Positions 11,165-22,671 of a stretch of 64,000 nt of DNA are shown here, piece after piece. The notes under the pieces are model-generated. The model was not told the origin of the DNA. It was given only the letters and a program-made list of their open reading frames with translations, and made no database searches. Every line of letters begins with the position of its first letter. The stretch's first letter is position 1. Origin of the DNA: Melastoma dodecandrum (Eukaryota; Streptophyta; Magnoliopsida; Myrtales; Melastomataceae); contig JARUPY010000088.1 in the NCBI GenBank assembly GCA_029817715.1, positions 1,674,001 to 1,738,000 of the forward strand, written 5' to 3'. The translations under genes and the position numbers were made by a program.

Positions 11165-11169
11165 GACAC
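11165..11169. repeat. right 5-bp target duplication of the TRIM array
   Basis: GACAC, identical to 9035-9039. Confidence 0.88.
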
Positions 11170-11604
11170 CCCTGGGAATGGAACCATGAAGGGTGGTGGT
11201 GTTGGAGCAGTAGGACATGGACATTGCTGGATCCTTGATATGTGGTATGTGGTTGAGAGGTCGTACATCGGGTGGCCTGACTAATATAATATATAAGCAC
11301 TTAGGCTAGCTTTTGTGGTAGATGATGTGTAACCTCCTTGTATCATTTGGTGCGAGCAGATGGGAGGTCCAGAGTGACACCGGACCCACCCGGACTGCGG
11401 AACGTGGTAGGTATGATCTGTGGTCGAGTAGGTAAGTCACACGAGAATAACATTTTTTGTATGATAAGGATCGATTAACCCTTCTTTATCGAAGAATGGT
11501 CCGTTGATCACAAAATTCCGCCAATCATTCAGCAGCAAACGGATATCGTCTGGGAAAGAATTGGTATTACAGGGAGGGTAGAGGATGGCTTTTAGAATCA
11601 GGCC
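11170..11604. other. right flank of the TRIM array, no clear gene
   Basis: The frame left of the array (ending near NREIKRD) continues after the second duplication for about 40 codons before a stop, which hints that the array landed in former coding DNA. Nothing recognisable. Confidence 0.3.
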
Positions 11605-12270
11605 TTGCGGAAAGGATGTTTGAACCTTGGTTTGCATGTCGAGAGCGAGACCGTCCTGAGGAACTTGTCCGAGAAACATTACTGCGCTTCTTGGACATGT
11701 TTGACTTGGCTTGTGGATACTGTCGAGCATGGTGTGGTCATCCTGACTGGATGCAAAGCAGATCAACTCATTTTCAAGAGGGACGACCTCAATGGCACAA
11801 GAAAACGATGCTTGGGAGTGACTGCTGTGGTTTCGAATGAAAGTTTCACCTGGCATATGTGCATCAAGGGTAAGGCATCCATCTCGGCTTGTGGACCGCT
11901 TTTGATTTCAAGCGGCTTGAAGATTTCACACATTGGCAAAAACCTTCACCCATTTCTACTGGTATGGGGGTATTTTCTCGAGAATTCAGCAACCGTGAGC
12001 ATAAACGGAAGGAATTACGAGGGAGGAATCATCACTATGATACACAAAGTGATTTGAGAAGATGCCGACAGAGTACAGATAATAGTAGAAACACTGGCAC
12101 ACGGACCGGCTTCGTTTGCATCATTGTTCCCTTGGACATCCAGAGCCGACATGAAGAAGACCATGGTCAAGTACCCAAGAATGGCTCGTCTCTCCGCATT
12201 GGTTCGACATGGCAGTTCTGGAGAAGTTAGAGAGGAGGGGAAGATAAGTTACCGCTAAGGTCACATCGAA
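11605..12270 (+). pseudogene. unrecognised decayed coding sequence
   Basis: A plus-strand frame is open from 11605 to 12057. After a single TGA it continues in the same frame to about 12224 with protein-like sequence (ETLAHGPASFASLFPW, MKKTMVKYPRMARL, then a charged stretch up to another stop). Short further open runs in the same style extend to about 12700. I do not recognise a family. The minus strand also has an open frame (11437-11856), but its composition is less convincing. It could be a pseudogene of a lineage-specific gene or old transposon sequence. Confidence 0.3.
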
Positions 12271-13055
12271 AAGGAAAGGCTCAGGACTGGGTTGAGGCGG
12301 GCTAGGCAGATCCTCATTGCGGCAGAAGCCACTGAAGTGGGGGCATAACAGCACGATGGGAAAACATTGACTTGCAAAGTGGCCGAGAAAGAGAACATAG
12401 AGAAGTTCCTGGACTCGGTTTTGTTAGTGGGAGGTTGTAGGATGGGGTCGAGACGAGCACTGGACCTTGTTCTGCTCAACACATCGGATGGGAAGTTGTA
12501 GGGTGGGGTCGAGGAAAACGGTGCTGTGGATGAGCACAGGGAGAGATGGGAGGCAAAAGGGTTGTACGTGCGAGCGATGGAAGCATCCTTCCAGGCACAG
12601 TCGGCGTTAATCCGATTATCACCATCCAATCCACGGCTTACTGCACTTCGGAGAAAATCGCTGAGTCATTGACGAAGGAGAAGTTCCCGGTTGACGACTG
12701 ATTGTCTCGGGTTCCTTCTAGTAATCATCTTCAAGGCTGTATAGTCAGAAAGGTGAACTGCACGGATAAACTCTGCTCATCATTTTTTTTTAAATAAATA
12801 AATAGAAACGTAGCATCACAAAGATTGATGATGATACCTATCAAATTTCTGAAACTCTTGCATAAATTCAATATTATCGTTGAAAATCAACCATTACCCG
12901 AAGCAGTCCTAGTAATGCCTCCATGTCCCAGGATGACCTAGTTGTCTAGATGAACAGATTCAAAAACATATCCTCCCAGCCAATGCGAAAGCTCGATAAC
13001 GACATTACTGCGATCCTCTATAAGAAGTCATGTTCTACTACCAAAAAGGTCTTGT
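12271..13055. other. region between the decayed frame and FKBP15
   Basis: The right part, from about 12780, should include the 3' untranslated region of the leftward FKBP15 gene. Nothing else is recognised. Confidence 0.4.
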
Positions 13056-15186
13056 CTACAGCTCCTTGTCATCTGTGTTTGATCCCTTGCCGTTCACGGC
13101 AACAAGCTCCGTGTCAAATATGAGTGTGGCTCCACCTGCCATCATAAGTAAACATCAATCCCACGCGCAGAACGTTTAGCAATGAGAAAGTGAGTCAAAA
13201 GTGAAAAAGAAAACAACAGGTTTTTGAAGTTTTACAGAAAAGATTGTTCGTCTCATAGAAACTACAAGTACTTCATGTTGAAAAACAAATGAAACTTGTT
13301 ACTTTACCAGGGATAGTGGGAGGAGAACCCTGGTCTCCATAACCAAGTTTGGCAGGTATCTTCAGCTTTCTCTTCTCACCGACACACGCCCCCAACAATC
13401 CTTGATCCCACCCTGATTTAAACACAAAAGTCCTATTATTAGTCAAACCCCCACGCCGGGCATGCTGCTAAAAGATTCAATAAGTTTCTCGTCACTAACG
13501 GGCATTGATGTTCTAAAGTAATTGATTACACGATATTCTGGCGGACTTAGGGACAAGGTATCAAATCAAATCATCTATGCTTATGACCAAATTACAATAA
13601 GTTTCTCATGACCAAAGTCTCCAGCTACTCATTGATAAGATAATATAACTTGCCATTAATTTGAACAAAATTCCCTTGCAACCAGAGTATTATCAAGATC
13701 AAGTACCAAATGACCATTGACATCAGTAAAAGGACAGGGCTGAGCTGCAGAACACAAGGGAAATGAACTGTAACAATCACTACAGATGGGCTGTGGATCA
13801 ATTCCGAAATACTAATATATGTACAGATGGTTTCCTACAGTTCCATGGTTATCCGAGAATTCAGAAGCATCAGCATAAATCGGTCAAGAAAAAATCCGTG
13901 AAACATTGATAATAAGCAACAGGGGATCATCCTCGTTGGTAAACTATTGCCTCACCAACTAGCTAATCAAGTCCGACTCTATCAATAATCACCCTGATTA
14001 AGCTTTAGAAAGAGGCAAGCAGAACCGATCATCATCGTAGTAAATAAATGTCAACAGTTAATAGGATCATTCCTTGGGGAACGACATCACTTGCCTTTAA
14101 TGACTTGACCACTTCCTAGCTCGAATTCAATTGGATCACCTCTTTCAAAGCTGGAGTCAAAAACGGTTCCATCCGTCAGCTTCCCCTGCCAAAATTAACC
14201 AGCACAGCTTCACATTTGCATGAATATAACCAGGTTATATTATGTGTACTAGTCAGGAAACTGTGTACAGACTAGTCCCCAGCACATGGAGGACCTAGAA
14301 ACAAAACAAATGCGCAGCTTACCCTGTAATGTACTTTGATTCTGTCCCCTTTATGCGCTTGAATCTCGCATTTCTCGGGCTTAAACTACACATAAATGTA
14401 TCAAGTGATAAAAGACATTAAACAACAAAATCCCGTGCGTACACAACAAGGTCATCATATTCTCAGAGTCTCAAACACTTCATTCCAACTTTCAGATGCG
14501 TAATGCAATTTAATCATGCGAATCAGAATGCTGTCCTCAACATAGCACAATAACTGGCAACTCAAAGGGGAGATTTGCAGAAATTAACGAGCAACAAACC
14601 ATTCATAGAATTCTTACTGAATGAAAGAGATCGGAGGTGAGCCGTGAAAAGCATACTTTCTTCAATGTCATTTCTACAACTATGGCAACAATCGTCAGAT
14701 CCACTGACATGAGACTAGCGTTTGGATCAATTTATCTTATTTGACCCAAAAAAAAAAAAAATGCAACAATGTGTGGACATCAAAGTTCTGAGGTAGGGCG
14801 TAAACCATTTCCTCCCAAGAGCAAAGAATGAAATAAAACAACCCGGCACCATTCTGGGAAAAAAATTTAAGGAAACAGAGGCTTAGAAAAAACGATCACC
14901 TTGACCCCGATTTGCAGCTCCGTCACATCGCCGGATTTCTTCGCAATCGCTGAGAAACAATGGATGGAATTAAAACCCTCGTTCAACCCCGGAAGCACAC
15001 GCGGAAACAGCAACAGCTATAGAAATGACGGATGGAAGGAAGCAACCACACGCCGAGATCCCTAAAACAAAAATCGCGCCGACGAGGAAATAGATGTCAC
15101 GACGGTCATTCCTCACCGAGAGAGAGGAGGAGGAGGAGAAGCAGCACAGAGCAGGAGGTCGCGACAGCGGAGGATGAAGCGGCCAT
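13056..15186 (-). CDS. FKBP15: FKBP15-type peptidyl-prolyl isomerase, secretory pathway
   Basis: Six exons by eye: 15117-15186, 14900-14949, 14323-14385, 14095-14185, 13308-13412 and 13056-13135, giving 152 residues in one frame. Residues 1-23 form a signal peptide with a leucine run. The mature part starts [17 protein letters not shown], followed by the FK506-binding fold: [27 protein letters not shown], the [17 protein letters not shown] block and [16 protein letters not shown]. The protein ends DDKEL, resembling an ER-retention tail. FKBPs catalyse prolyl cis-trans isomerisation. The start was chosen because ATG at 15184-15186 alone joins a signal peptide in frame to exon 2. The intron after exon 4 uses a GC donor (AAAG|GCAAGT). 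The long open frame 14970-15236 in another phase is not the first exon. Confidence 0.94.
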
Positions 15187-16849
15187 ATTTCCACGTACGG
15201 GAAACGATCTGATCGGCGAATCGGCGGGGACGACAATCCTCTGGTGGGACCGGGGATGGGGAGGGAGAGGGAAAAGCGCGTGGAGCGGGGCCTTCTGGAC
15301 TGTACAGGCCGTCCGGCAGCGAATTTGCCCGACTATTGTCGAGAAGGCCCGGTCCGTTAACGCATGTGAGGGGAAGTTTTTCTTTATCTCAGCGTAATAT
15401 CGATTTATGGCATTAACTTTAAGTCAATTTTTGTTTTGGTATTAATTTAGTTTATTATATAATTTTATTACCAATTTTTTTTTATATTTTAATTTTGACC
15501 AATTTTGAATTTTGTCTCATCAATCTTTAATACATAATTTTCATTTATTCACTAAAAAAGAAAAAAATAAAAAAAATCGTAAATTGTATTAAAACCTTTC
15601 GTATGTTATTTTATTTTAAAATTTCGATAGCTATATCAAGTTGGAAGTCGAAGTTGAAGTATAGTTGCTAATGCTGTAAAAAATACACAAACTTAATGAA
15701 AGTCGGATGATTACTCTATTGGAAGGCCACTTGTACGAGTAAAGTGGATTATGAGGAGAATGAATGAGAGGTCGACACTTCACTATTATAAGACATATAT
15801 TATATTAATACATTGTTTGGCTTTTACGAGAAAAAAATCAAAATTAGTAAATGTATAATAAAATTATATAACAAACTAAAATACTCCAGTTTTCATATAT
15901 ACTTAAAATTATATTATTTTTTTTACGAAATTGAACCTCGAATACAACAGATGGGGGGTTAGTTAAACTCCCATGAAAAGTCAAAGGTAGCCAATTTGGC
16001 TTTCTTTTATAGACTATAAGAAACTAACGGCCTTATGATCTATCCCGACTTTTTAAAATGCTTTAGTTAAATGCTTAAAACGAAGTCCGTTACTTCGAAT
16101 TTATCTTACCGTCGGCGTATTTTTAACGTGACTCATTGTCAACGTTTGCTGACGGGTTTAAAATATACATATATTGGGACGCCGTCGAGCACAGATCACG
16201 TGAATAAGGAAAAAAGGGATCAGAACGTTTATAACTCCCCTTGGATGAAGAGGAGGAGCAGCGGCTGAGACAATGAAGTCGGGGTAGTGAAGGCTGAACC
16301 GATCACGATCACGACGAATTGACAAGGACGATGATAACCCTCCGTTGGGATGATGGCTGTTAGGGGTGTGCGTGGAATGGACTGTCTAGACGGGCTGTGG
16401 CAGCGAATTCGCTGTAATACAAAATGTACAAGAGATATGAAAATCATCTGCTGATATCAAGCGATCAACTGCAGAGCATTAGTATTTTTCAAGTCGCTCT
16501 GTTTCAATTAAGCAATCATCTACTTATGAGGATTCATAATCTACTGATATTCCATTGTGCGAGAAATATTGTTTGCCAAATGCAAAAACATTTTGCATCC
16601 GTTATATTATGAGAGAAAGATTGCTACTCCAAGCCGGCAACCGTTAGCCAAAATAAGCCTGTTCGCAAGATTCAGGCTGCCCGAATCAGAAGCCCCGACT
16701 ACTTCTTCTTGCCTGCACCAGAAACAAGGAAGCAGGAGTTGGAATTCTGACTATTGAGTTTCAGCACATGAAAGAGCATGGCACTAGAAGAAAAAGACAA
16801 GAAGTTCGTCGAAATCCCGTATTGGTTGTACAATCCGGTGTATAATGCT
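15187..16849. other. intergenic region between FKBP15 and the B3 gene
   Basis: 15187-15400 is the FKBP15 promoter side. 15400-16060 is AT-rich with no frames. 16400-16849 probably includes the B3 gene's 3' untranslated region. No convincing gene. Confidence 0.45.
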
Positions 16850-18362
16850 TTAGTTTCGAGAGAGATTACTTGCTCTGACGCGTTTCGTATTTCTGTCCAA
16901 GTGCGAGACGTCGGAGTCCTTCTCTTTCTCCTCCTCCTTTGCCTCCCGTCCTTTGTCGTCTTGCTCTTCCTGTATGTATGCCTTCACAATGTACACCTTC
17001 AAGGCAATTGTTTGAAAGGGTTAAAGTGAACATTCCTAATCCTAACATGGATCAACAAAGTCTGAACTGCGAAGCCAAAAGGGAGGAACTTATTTACCTT
17101 AAATACTAAGGGCTTGATCAGTTGAAAGACCAAGGCATCTCCGTCAACTAGGTCATGGGCAATGGCAAAACCTCTCCACCCTCCGCTCAGCCCATTCTTC
17201 TGGATCAGGTACTTGGTCGAGAATTCTTCTTCTTCTTCATCCACTAGAGTAACAGTTTCGTCGCTATGGGGAAGATGCTCGTTGCAGAAGGGAAATGGCA
17301 GGCTCTGTCATCGGAGGAACATGTAAGTGGTAGCAAAATAATCACCAAACAAGCAGGTATCTGGGGAGGTGGAGACTCCATCAAACAGATTGAGGGCCTG
17401 ACTAATAGGAGATAGCACGAGCATCAAAGAGAATAGAAGCTCGGCTAACGTACCAGCCAAAAGCCGCCAGTAACATGGGATTGAAGCATTGGCTTAATAA
17501 AGCTAGGGAAATCTCCTTCCAAGTCCGATATCAGTCTCTCCGCCCTGTCAATCGCATATCTCCTCACCGAATCCGATGCATAAACTCTGTTCAACAGGTC
17601 CCTCCTCGAATAGCTCCCCCTACATCAAAGAGTTTTTTCCTTGAAGTCTACATATTCAGCGTTTCCATCAAGTGAAGACAAGAGGGTATTTGCAAAGGGT
17701 TCAAACCTCCTCACCCTCTCTGAAGGGTCAATATCTTGGATCTGCCAAAGAACACAAAGACAGGATGTGATAGTCAACCTCAACGTCTTTGACGGGGAAA
17801 CTCTAGATGGACCAGTTGAAGTTCTTTTGAGATCACAACACTACCATCAACAACAATCATTATAAAACCACCCCAACTAGAATATCAGGCAAGTCCCTTC
17901 ACCGGCATGACCTTCCACAAACATATAGCGCCACAAAAGATACCGGCGTAAAGCTTCAAACCCCACAACTCACATAACTCAGGTCAAGGACAGAGCAAGA
18001 GCAATACCTCCTTGTAATTTGGGGCAGGCAAAGACGCGACGCGGGTCGACCTCCGAATTGGCGCCGCAGAAGAATCAAACTGCTTTCTCATAACATTTGC
18101 CTTAGCCTAATCAAGTCACCAAAAAAAAAAAACAAAACTTCATGATCTTGACCGAAATACACACGAACTTAAACAAAGAAGCTTTGAACAATCAGAAAAT
18201 GCACACCGTGGATGATTTCGGGGAAGGCGAAAGGGCCTTGACAAGGGCACCGAGGTTGAGCTGCTCCATACGCTTCTTGTTCTCCTCGACCCTCTCGCGG
18301 CGACACTCCTCGTAACTCCTCTTGCTGCCCGGGGCCTTACCATTCTTCTTCTTCACCACCAT
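16850..18362 (-). CDS. B3-domain DNA-binding protein (At5g42700/At3g19184 type)
   Basis: Exons by eye: 18207-18362, 18008-18100, a 20-base micro-exon 17715-17734, 17454-17619, 17098-17304 and 16850-16996 (262 residues, in frame). The N-terminus has the family signature SYEECRRERVEENKKRMEQL (about residues 16-35) and RRSTRVASLPAPNYKE. The middle has SRRDLLNRVYAS. The B3 domain spans about residues 125-215 (FIKPMLQSHVTGGFWL, then KNGLSGGWRGFAIAHDLVDG and ALVFQLI). It ends in an acidic, Lys-rich tail after VYIVKAYIQ. B3 proteins bind DNA in the nucleus; targets of this subgroup are unknown to me. If exon 3 instead begins at the stronger CAG acceptor (17741) and is read straight through, an in-frame TGA appears at 17625-17627; the micro-exon model avoids it. 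Confidence 0.88.
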
Positions 18363-19929
18363 CTCCGGAGACAGGCGGCCGGGGGGGGGGGGATTCCGTT
18401 GATTTGGTACAGGCGGAAGGGGCGGTCTCTTTTGAATTCAAAACAACTGCTGACGGGTCCCAAGCGGGTGACGTCACGCTATTGTCAAAAGGACGCGGAA
18501 TGTCATATTCCGCTATCTTCAGGGCAAATAAGTAACAAAAAATATTAAAGTTATTTTTAAAAAATTTATTATTTTGATGTTTTTAAAAAATTCGAACAAA
18601 TAGGCATCTTTGAGAGGTAAATAAATCAACTTGCTCGAAATGTCAAGCAAAGACGTGTATACTTCATATTTTATTTCATGTAATACCTTTTTCTTTGACC
18701 TCTAAATTATTTTTAAATATTGTTTTTTATATGTGATGTTTGATCCAAAGAGGATCATCGTCACCAAATATAAGAAATAAGAATCAAACAAATGAATCTC
18801 CATTGTGATAGTACTGGAAAGAGAATGTTTATATTAAGCTCGTTTGTACTACTGAAATCTTACCATTTAATTTAAAAACTTAAACCGTTACGAAGTTTGA
18901 TTTATATTATATAATTTAATAGAATAAATCACATATGTGCCCCGCGAATGAGTTCCTCTGACAAGAGGTCCGGGAGAATTTGGCTGTGCGAAAACGTTGA
19001 TTAGGCTTCCATCGCAAATCTAATTCCCAACCACATCCGAATGGCATTCGCGATACCATCGATATTGGCAGATCTTTTTTGGAGGCTGACTTCTTCAACG
19101 TCGGAGTACAAATGGTGTTTAGGGATGTCTTGGTGTCGATGTTGGCATCCGCGCCAGCGCCGGCATATTGGAGTGGAGCGGGTGCCTGCAAGGAGATTCA
19201 GGGATAAATCTCACGGAGGGTGAAATCAATAGTAGGATGCATATAATCACCACTTATTTCAATAATGGATTATCTTAAGCATATAAATACTAATTTCATA
19301 TAACATCGACGCTAACAATAACGATGTGATTGTTTTATTAAGAACGGTGTTGCCTTAATCATTTGATTTCTCTTCCCCGAATGAATGTATAAAAGTTTTC
19401 GGCATCAGATGAAGATTTTGAGTATTTACGCAGAAAACTTATTCCAAGCCTTTAGGCCCGTGCTTAAAGAAACCATGCTAGTTAAAAGACGAAGCTTCAC
19501 GTTGAAAATTGGTCGACGCATAGCAGTCGAAGGTTAATGGTCGAAGTTTAGCATTCGAAGGATAGTTGAAGCTTAGCAGTCAACAGTTGAGGGAGACTAG
19601 TTGGTGATTAAAGCTGAAGGCTTACAGCAGTAGGTTTGTGATCTAGTTCAAATCTTGCAAGTCGAAGCAACTAAATAAAAAACTCTTCTAGAGAAAGGAA
19701 GATGATCAACTCAAGGTATGTCGGCTCGAAAGTAAGTTGTGGTCGAAGCATATGAATATGGCCCATGGACTAAGGGCAATTCCTTCTTGAGAACAAATTA
19801 CAGTCGATTTCCTTATATTTAAACACTTGTAGAAGTTATTGAGTTATATATAAGAGAGAGTTTATTCGGGTTGATAATCGCCTGCAACCTCTTAAACACT
19901 CACGCTGCATCCGCATTCCTGTCATCCCA
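18363..19929. other. intergenic region left of the gypsy remnant
   Basis: 18363-18480 is the B3 promoter side, with a run of G near 18380. The rest is AT-rich. 19440-19870 has recurring GTCGAAG words and a TATATAAG box near 19847; it may be the decayed 5' LTR of the gypsy element, but no matching 3' copy could be confirmed. Confidence 0.35.
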
Positions 19930-20110
19930 GCCGCGGATATATGGCATAAGGTGAGTACGGGAACATACTCCCAGATACCCACCGAGAGAACCAAAAGGTG
20001 GAGAGAGAGGAGAGCGCAACGTGCAGCGGAGAAACGCGCCAAACTGACACCTTCTAATACTCAAAAGACTAAAGAATCGAGCGAAAGCGATCTCGCGTCC
20101 AATACGCTGA

Positions 20111-20665
20111 GTGACTACCACCCAGTCCAGTCCGGGACTCCACCTGAGGCGAACGGGGTCTAGTTGGAATGTTCTCATGCTACCAGCCGAGAGGAAAGAA
20201 TACAGCCAGACGAAAGGTAGTTTGCTATTCCATTTCAATCACAATGTCGTTACTGAAATACCGTGGAACTTCCCAAGTGGATGGCTAAAAGAGCCTCCTG
20301 CACCACTCCGGAAGCATATCTTCCCGCTGCACATTCAGGCGACGATCAATAACGTGGCGATGCGTCATGTTCTTATTGATAACAGAGCAACCATTAATGT
20401 GCTTCCCCTTGAAGCATATAAAAGCTTGGGGGATGACATAGTCGAACTGGGAAAAACTGACGTAAGGGTCAGCGGATTTAACGAGACTACATCTGCTTAT
20501 CTAGGCTTGGTATCCGCTAGACTCCTAGTAGGCACACAAGAAAAGAAGACGGCTTTATTTGTCATAGACATAAAACCCTCTATCAGTTCCTTGCTCGGGA
20601 GAGATTGGCTACACAAGGCTGGTGCCATACCCTCCACTCTCCATCAAGAACTTCTACTGTGGTGA
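20111..20665 (+). pseudogene. gypsy aspartic protease region
   Basis: The frame holds VAMRHVLIDNRATINVLPL and, later, SLLGRDWLH, the two landmarks of plant gypsy proteases. The active-site triplet normally read D-S/T-G is D-N-R here, so the enzyme would be inactive. The frame ends at 20665, and polyprotein sequence continues in another phase at 20687-21001 (LSEAGYEFL motif). Confidence 0.75.
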
Positions 20666-21299
20666 AAATACGGTTTAGAAGTTATCATGGGAGAGGCGAG
20701 TAAGAATGCTAACACTCCCTATGTTTGCATAGGGGCAGTAAAGCAAGTCAAAGACATGACACTAGAGCAAAGATATGCGTTGGGAGACCCAAACGTTGAC
20801 CCCTTAAGCGAAGCAGGCTACGAGTTCCTTGTTTCGTATGGTGGACCACCCTTGGCACCTCTTCAACACCCAATTGTCCCAATTGGATGGTGCGATAAGC
20901 TACAGCTTGAAGCTGATGAAGACCTGACCCCACTTGAGAAAGATATGTGCGATGTCGGGATACAGGACAACAGTGACACTCATCAAACGGAGACGGACTA
21001 GGAACCCGATGGACTTCTCAACCCTCTTTCGTCCAATGGAGAGGGAAACGCTTGATCCAATATCGGACGTTTTAGAAAGACTTACTAGTTATAGAGTGTC
21101 CAGAATAAACCAAGCACAATGTAATGTGTTTCCTCAGCCACGCCAAGACGTGCCAATTATTTATTCAATGAATAAAGATGTTTTTAACACTTCTGTCATT
21201 CCATGTGATCCCCTAAGTAAGATAAACTTAGGGACCGCTAATTTACCACGTGTCACCTATCTCAGCTCACTATTAAGCGAGGCTGAAGCATACGACATT

Positions 21300-21888
21300 A
21301 GCAAAGTCCTTTGCACGTACAAAGATTGTTTCGCTTGGGAATACACAGAGATTCCTGGACTTGATTGATACTTGATCGAGCATCGACTCCCGACGTATGA
21401 CAACTTTAAGCCTGTGAAACAAGCCCTAAGGAAGATATTACAAGAAGTGGCTCAGATGGTCTACGATGAAATTAAGAAGCTGTTCAAAGCTGGTTATATA
21501 AGAGATGCTAAGTACATGGACTAGATCTCTAGCATAGTTCCTATCGATAAAAAGAACGACAAGATCATGGTATGCATAGATTTCTGCGACTTGAACAAAA
21601 CAACACCTAAAGACAACTACCCAATGTCCATCGCTGATGATCTTATAGACAAATTGGCAGGGCATGAGTTAATGTCCTTTATGAATAGATATCCGGATAC
21701 AATAAAATCTTCATCGCCGAAGATAACGTGTATAAGCCAACATTTAGATGTCCTCTCGAGATATTCGAATGGGTCGTCATGCCCTTTAGATTGAAGAATG
21801 CTAGAGCCACGTACCAGAGAGCGATGAACCTCATCTTTGGCCCCTGGATAGGGAAGACATTGGAGGTCTACATCGATGACGTGGTGGT
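21300..21888 (+). pseudogene. gypsy reverse transcriptase, N-terminal part
   Basis: It contains DCFAWEYTEIPGLD, VCIDFCDLNKTTPKDNYP, the FRLKNARATYQRAMN block and the catalytic YIDDVVV, spread over several frames with stops at 21366 and 21524. It is cut right after the YIDD box by the hAT-like insertion. Confidence 0.8.
21881..21888. repeat. left 8-bp target duplication of the hAT-like element
   Basis: GTGGTGGT, repeated at 22981-22988. It forms the codons right after the YIDD box of the host reverse transcriptase. Confidence 0.9.
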
Positions 21889-22238
21889 TAGGGGTGAGCA
21901 AAAAATCCGATTTCCGATGTCCGAGTCCGATTTCCGAATTTTTTTTCGGACTCGGCTTCGAAATTTTTTAATTTCGGACTCGGATTCGGATTTATTCCAA
22001 ATTTACATTTTGAAAACGGATTCGGATTCGGATTTCAAGAAACAAAATTCGGATATCCAAATATCCGAAAAATATTAAAAAAAGAAGCCCACGGTCCATT
22101 TGTAATTTATTTCCAACATCCCATCTTGTCGTTCCTCCCATCCTTCCGATAGTCCTCTTTCTGAATTGGGTTAGGGCACCGTAGAACTTGGAGCATTGTT
22201 CGCATCTTGCCGCTCCTTCCCATCCATCCTTTTCGCAT

Positions 22239-22423
22239 TGTTCAACGAGGACTAGAAGCGGGGGCCGACCTCGGAGCGAAAGCACGGGCTGTTCTACCGG
22301 AACGAGCAGAGGGTGTTCGACATTCCTCTCTCGCCCAAGCAGCTAGCGAGCGGGCAGCCGAAGAGGACGAGCCCGGGGGAGGAGAAGCTGCAGGAGGCGT
22401 TTGGTCTTTGATAAAGACGAAGT
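22239..22423 (+). pseudogene. captured coding fragment of unknown origin in the hAT-like element
   Basis: One plus-strand frame is open apart from a single TAG and reads protein-like (ERKHGLFYRNEQRVFDIPLS, then SPGEEKLQEAFGL) before a stop. GC content is well above that of the element's ends. I do not recognise the source gene; it may or may not be the same as the next fragment. Confidence 0.4.
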
Positions 22424-22560
22424 AACACCGTCCTGCTTCCCAACAGGTATCACTTTTAAATCTGCTTGCCAGGACCCGAGGATGTGTATCATAGTTGGAA
22501 GCCCACAGCCAGATGAGAGAGGCCATCTCCCTCTATTCGACCTTGCTCAGTTTTCAGAAG

Positions 22561-22671
22561 TTAATTTATCCACTTGACAGTTCGTGGGTCTTGTCCGGGC
22601 TGGGTCATAATTATGGTTTGAGTGCCCAAGCCACCGGGAAAGCCGCGGTCCTTCATTACAACGGGGACTGA
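22561..22671 (+). pseudogene. captured GAUT-like glycosyltransferase (GT8) fragment
   Basis: In one frame 36 codons read LIYPLDSSWVLSGLGHNYG followed by a linker and AAVLHYNGD, then stop. This matches the C-terminal block of plant galacturonosyltransferases (PLDxSWxxxGLGY ... AAVxHYNGN, usually followed by MKPW). Only this piece is present. A pyrimidine tract and TTTTCAG stand just upstream, as at an acceptor, suggesting that genomic DNA with introns was copied. Confidence 0.65.

Noticed and set aside
9033..11300. Nine or more overlapping open frames with the same text (DISGDAQSPTPVGEAQLVWY and similar)
   Set aside because: They are translations of the TRIM repeat on both strands, including its LTR and primer-binding site, and not genes.
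14970..15236. 88-codon minus-strand open frame at the FKBP15 5' end
   Set aside because: It opens with TTG, not ATG, and does not join FKBP15 exon 2. The ATG at 15184-15186 in another phase gives a signal peptide and a clean donor.
16071..16450. Open frames on both strands between FKBP15 and the B3 gene
   Set aside because: Short, no domain, no splice context; sequence composition as in the surrounding intergenic DNA.
18916..19223. Overlapping open frames of 60-91 codons on both strands
   Set aside because: No similarity recognised, and neither strand has coding character.
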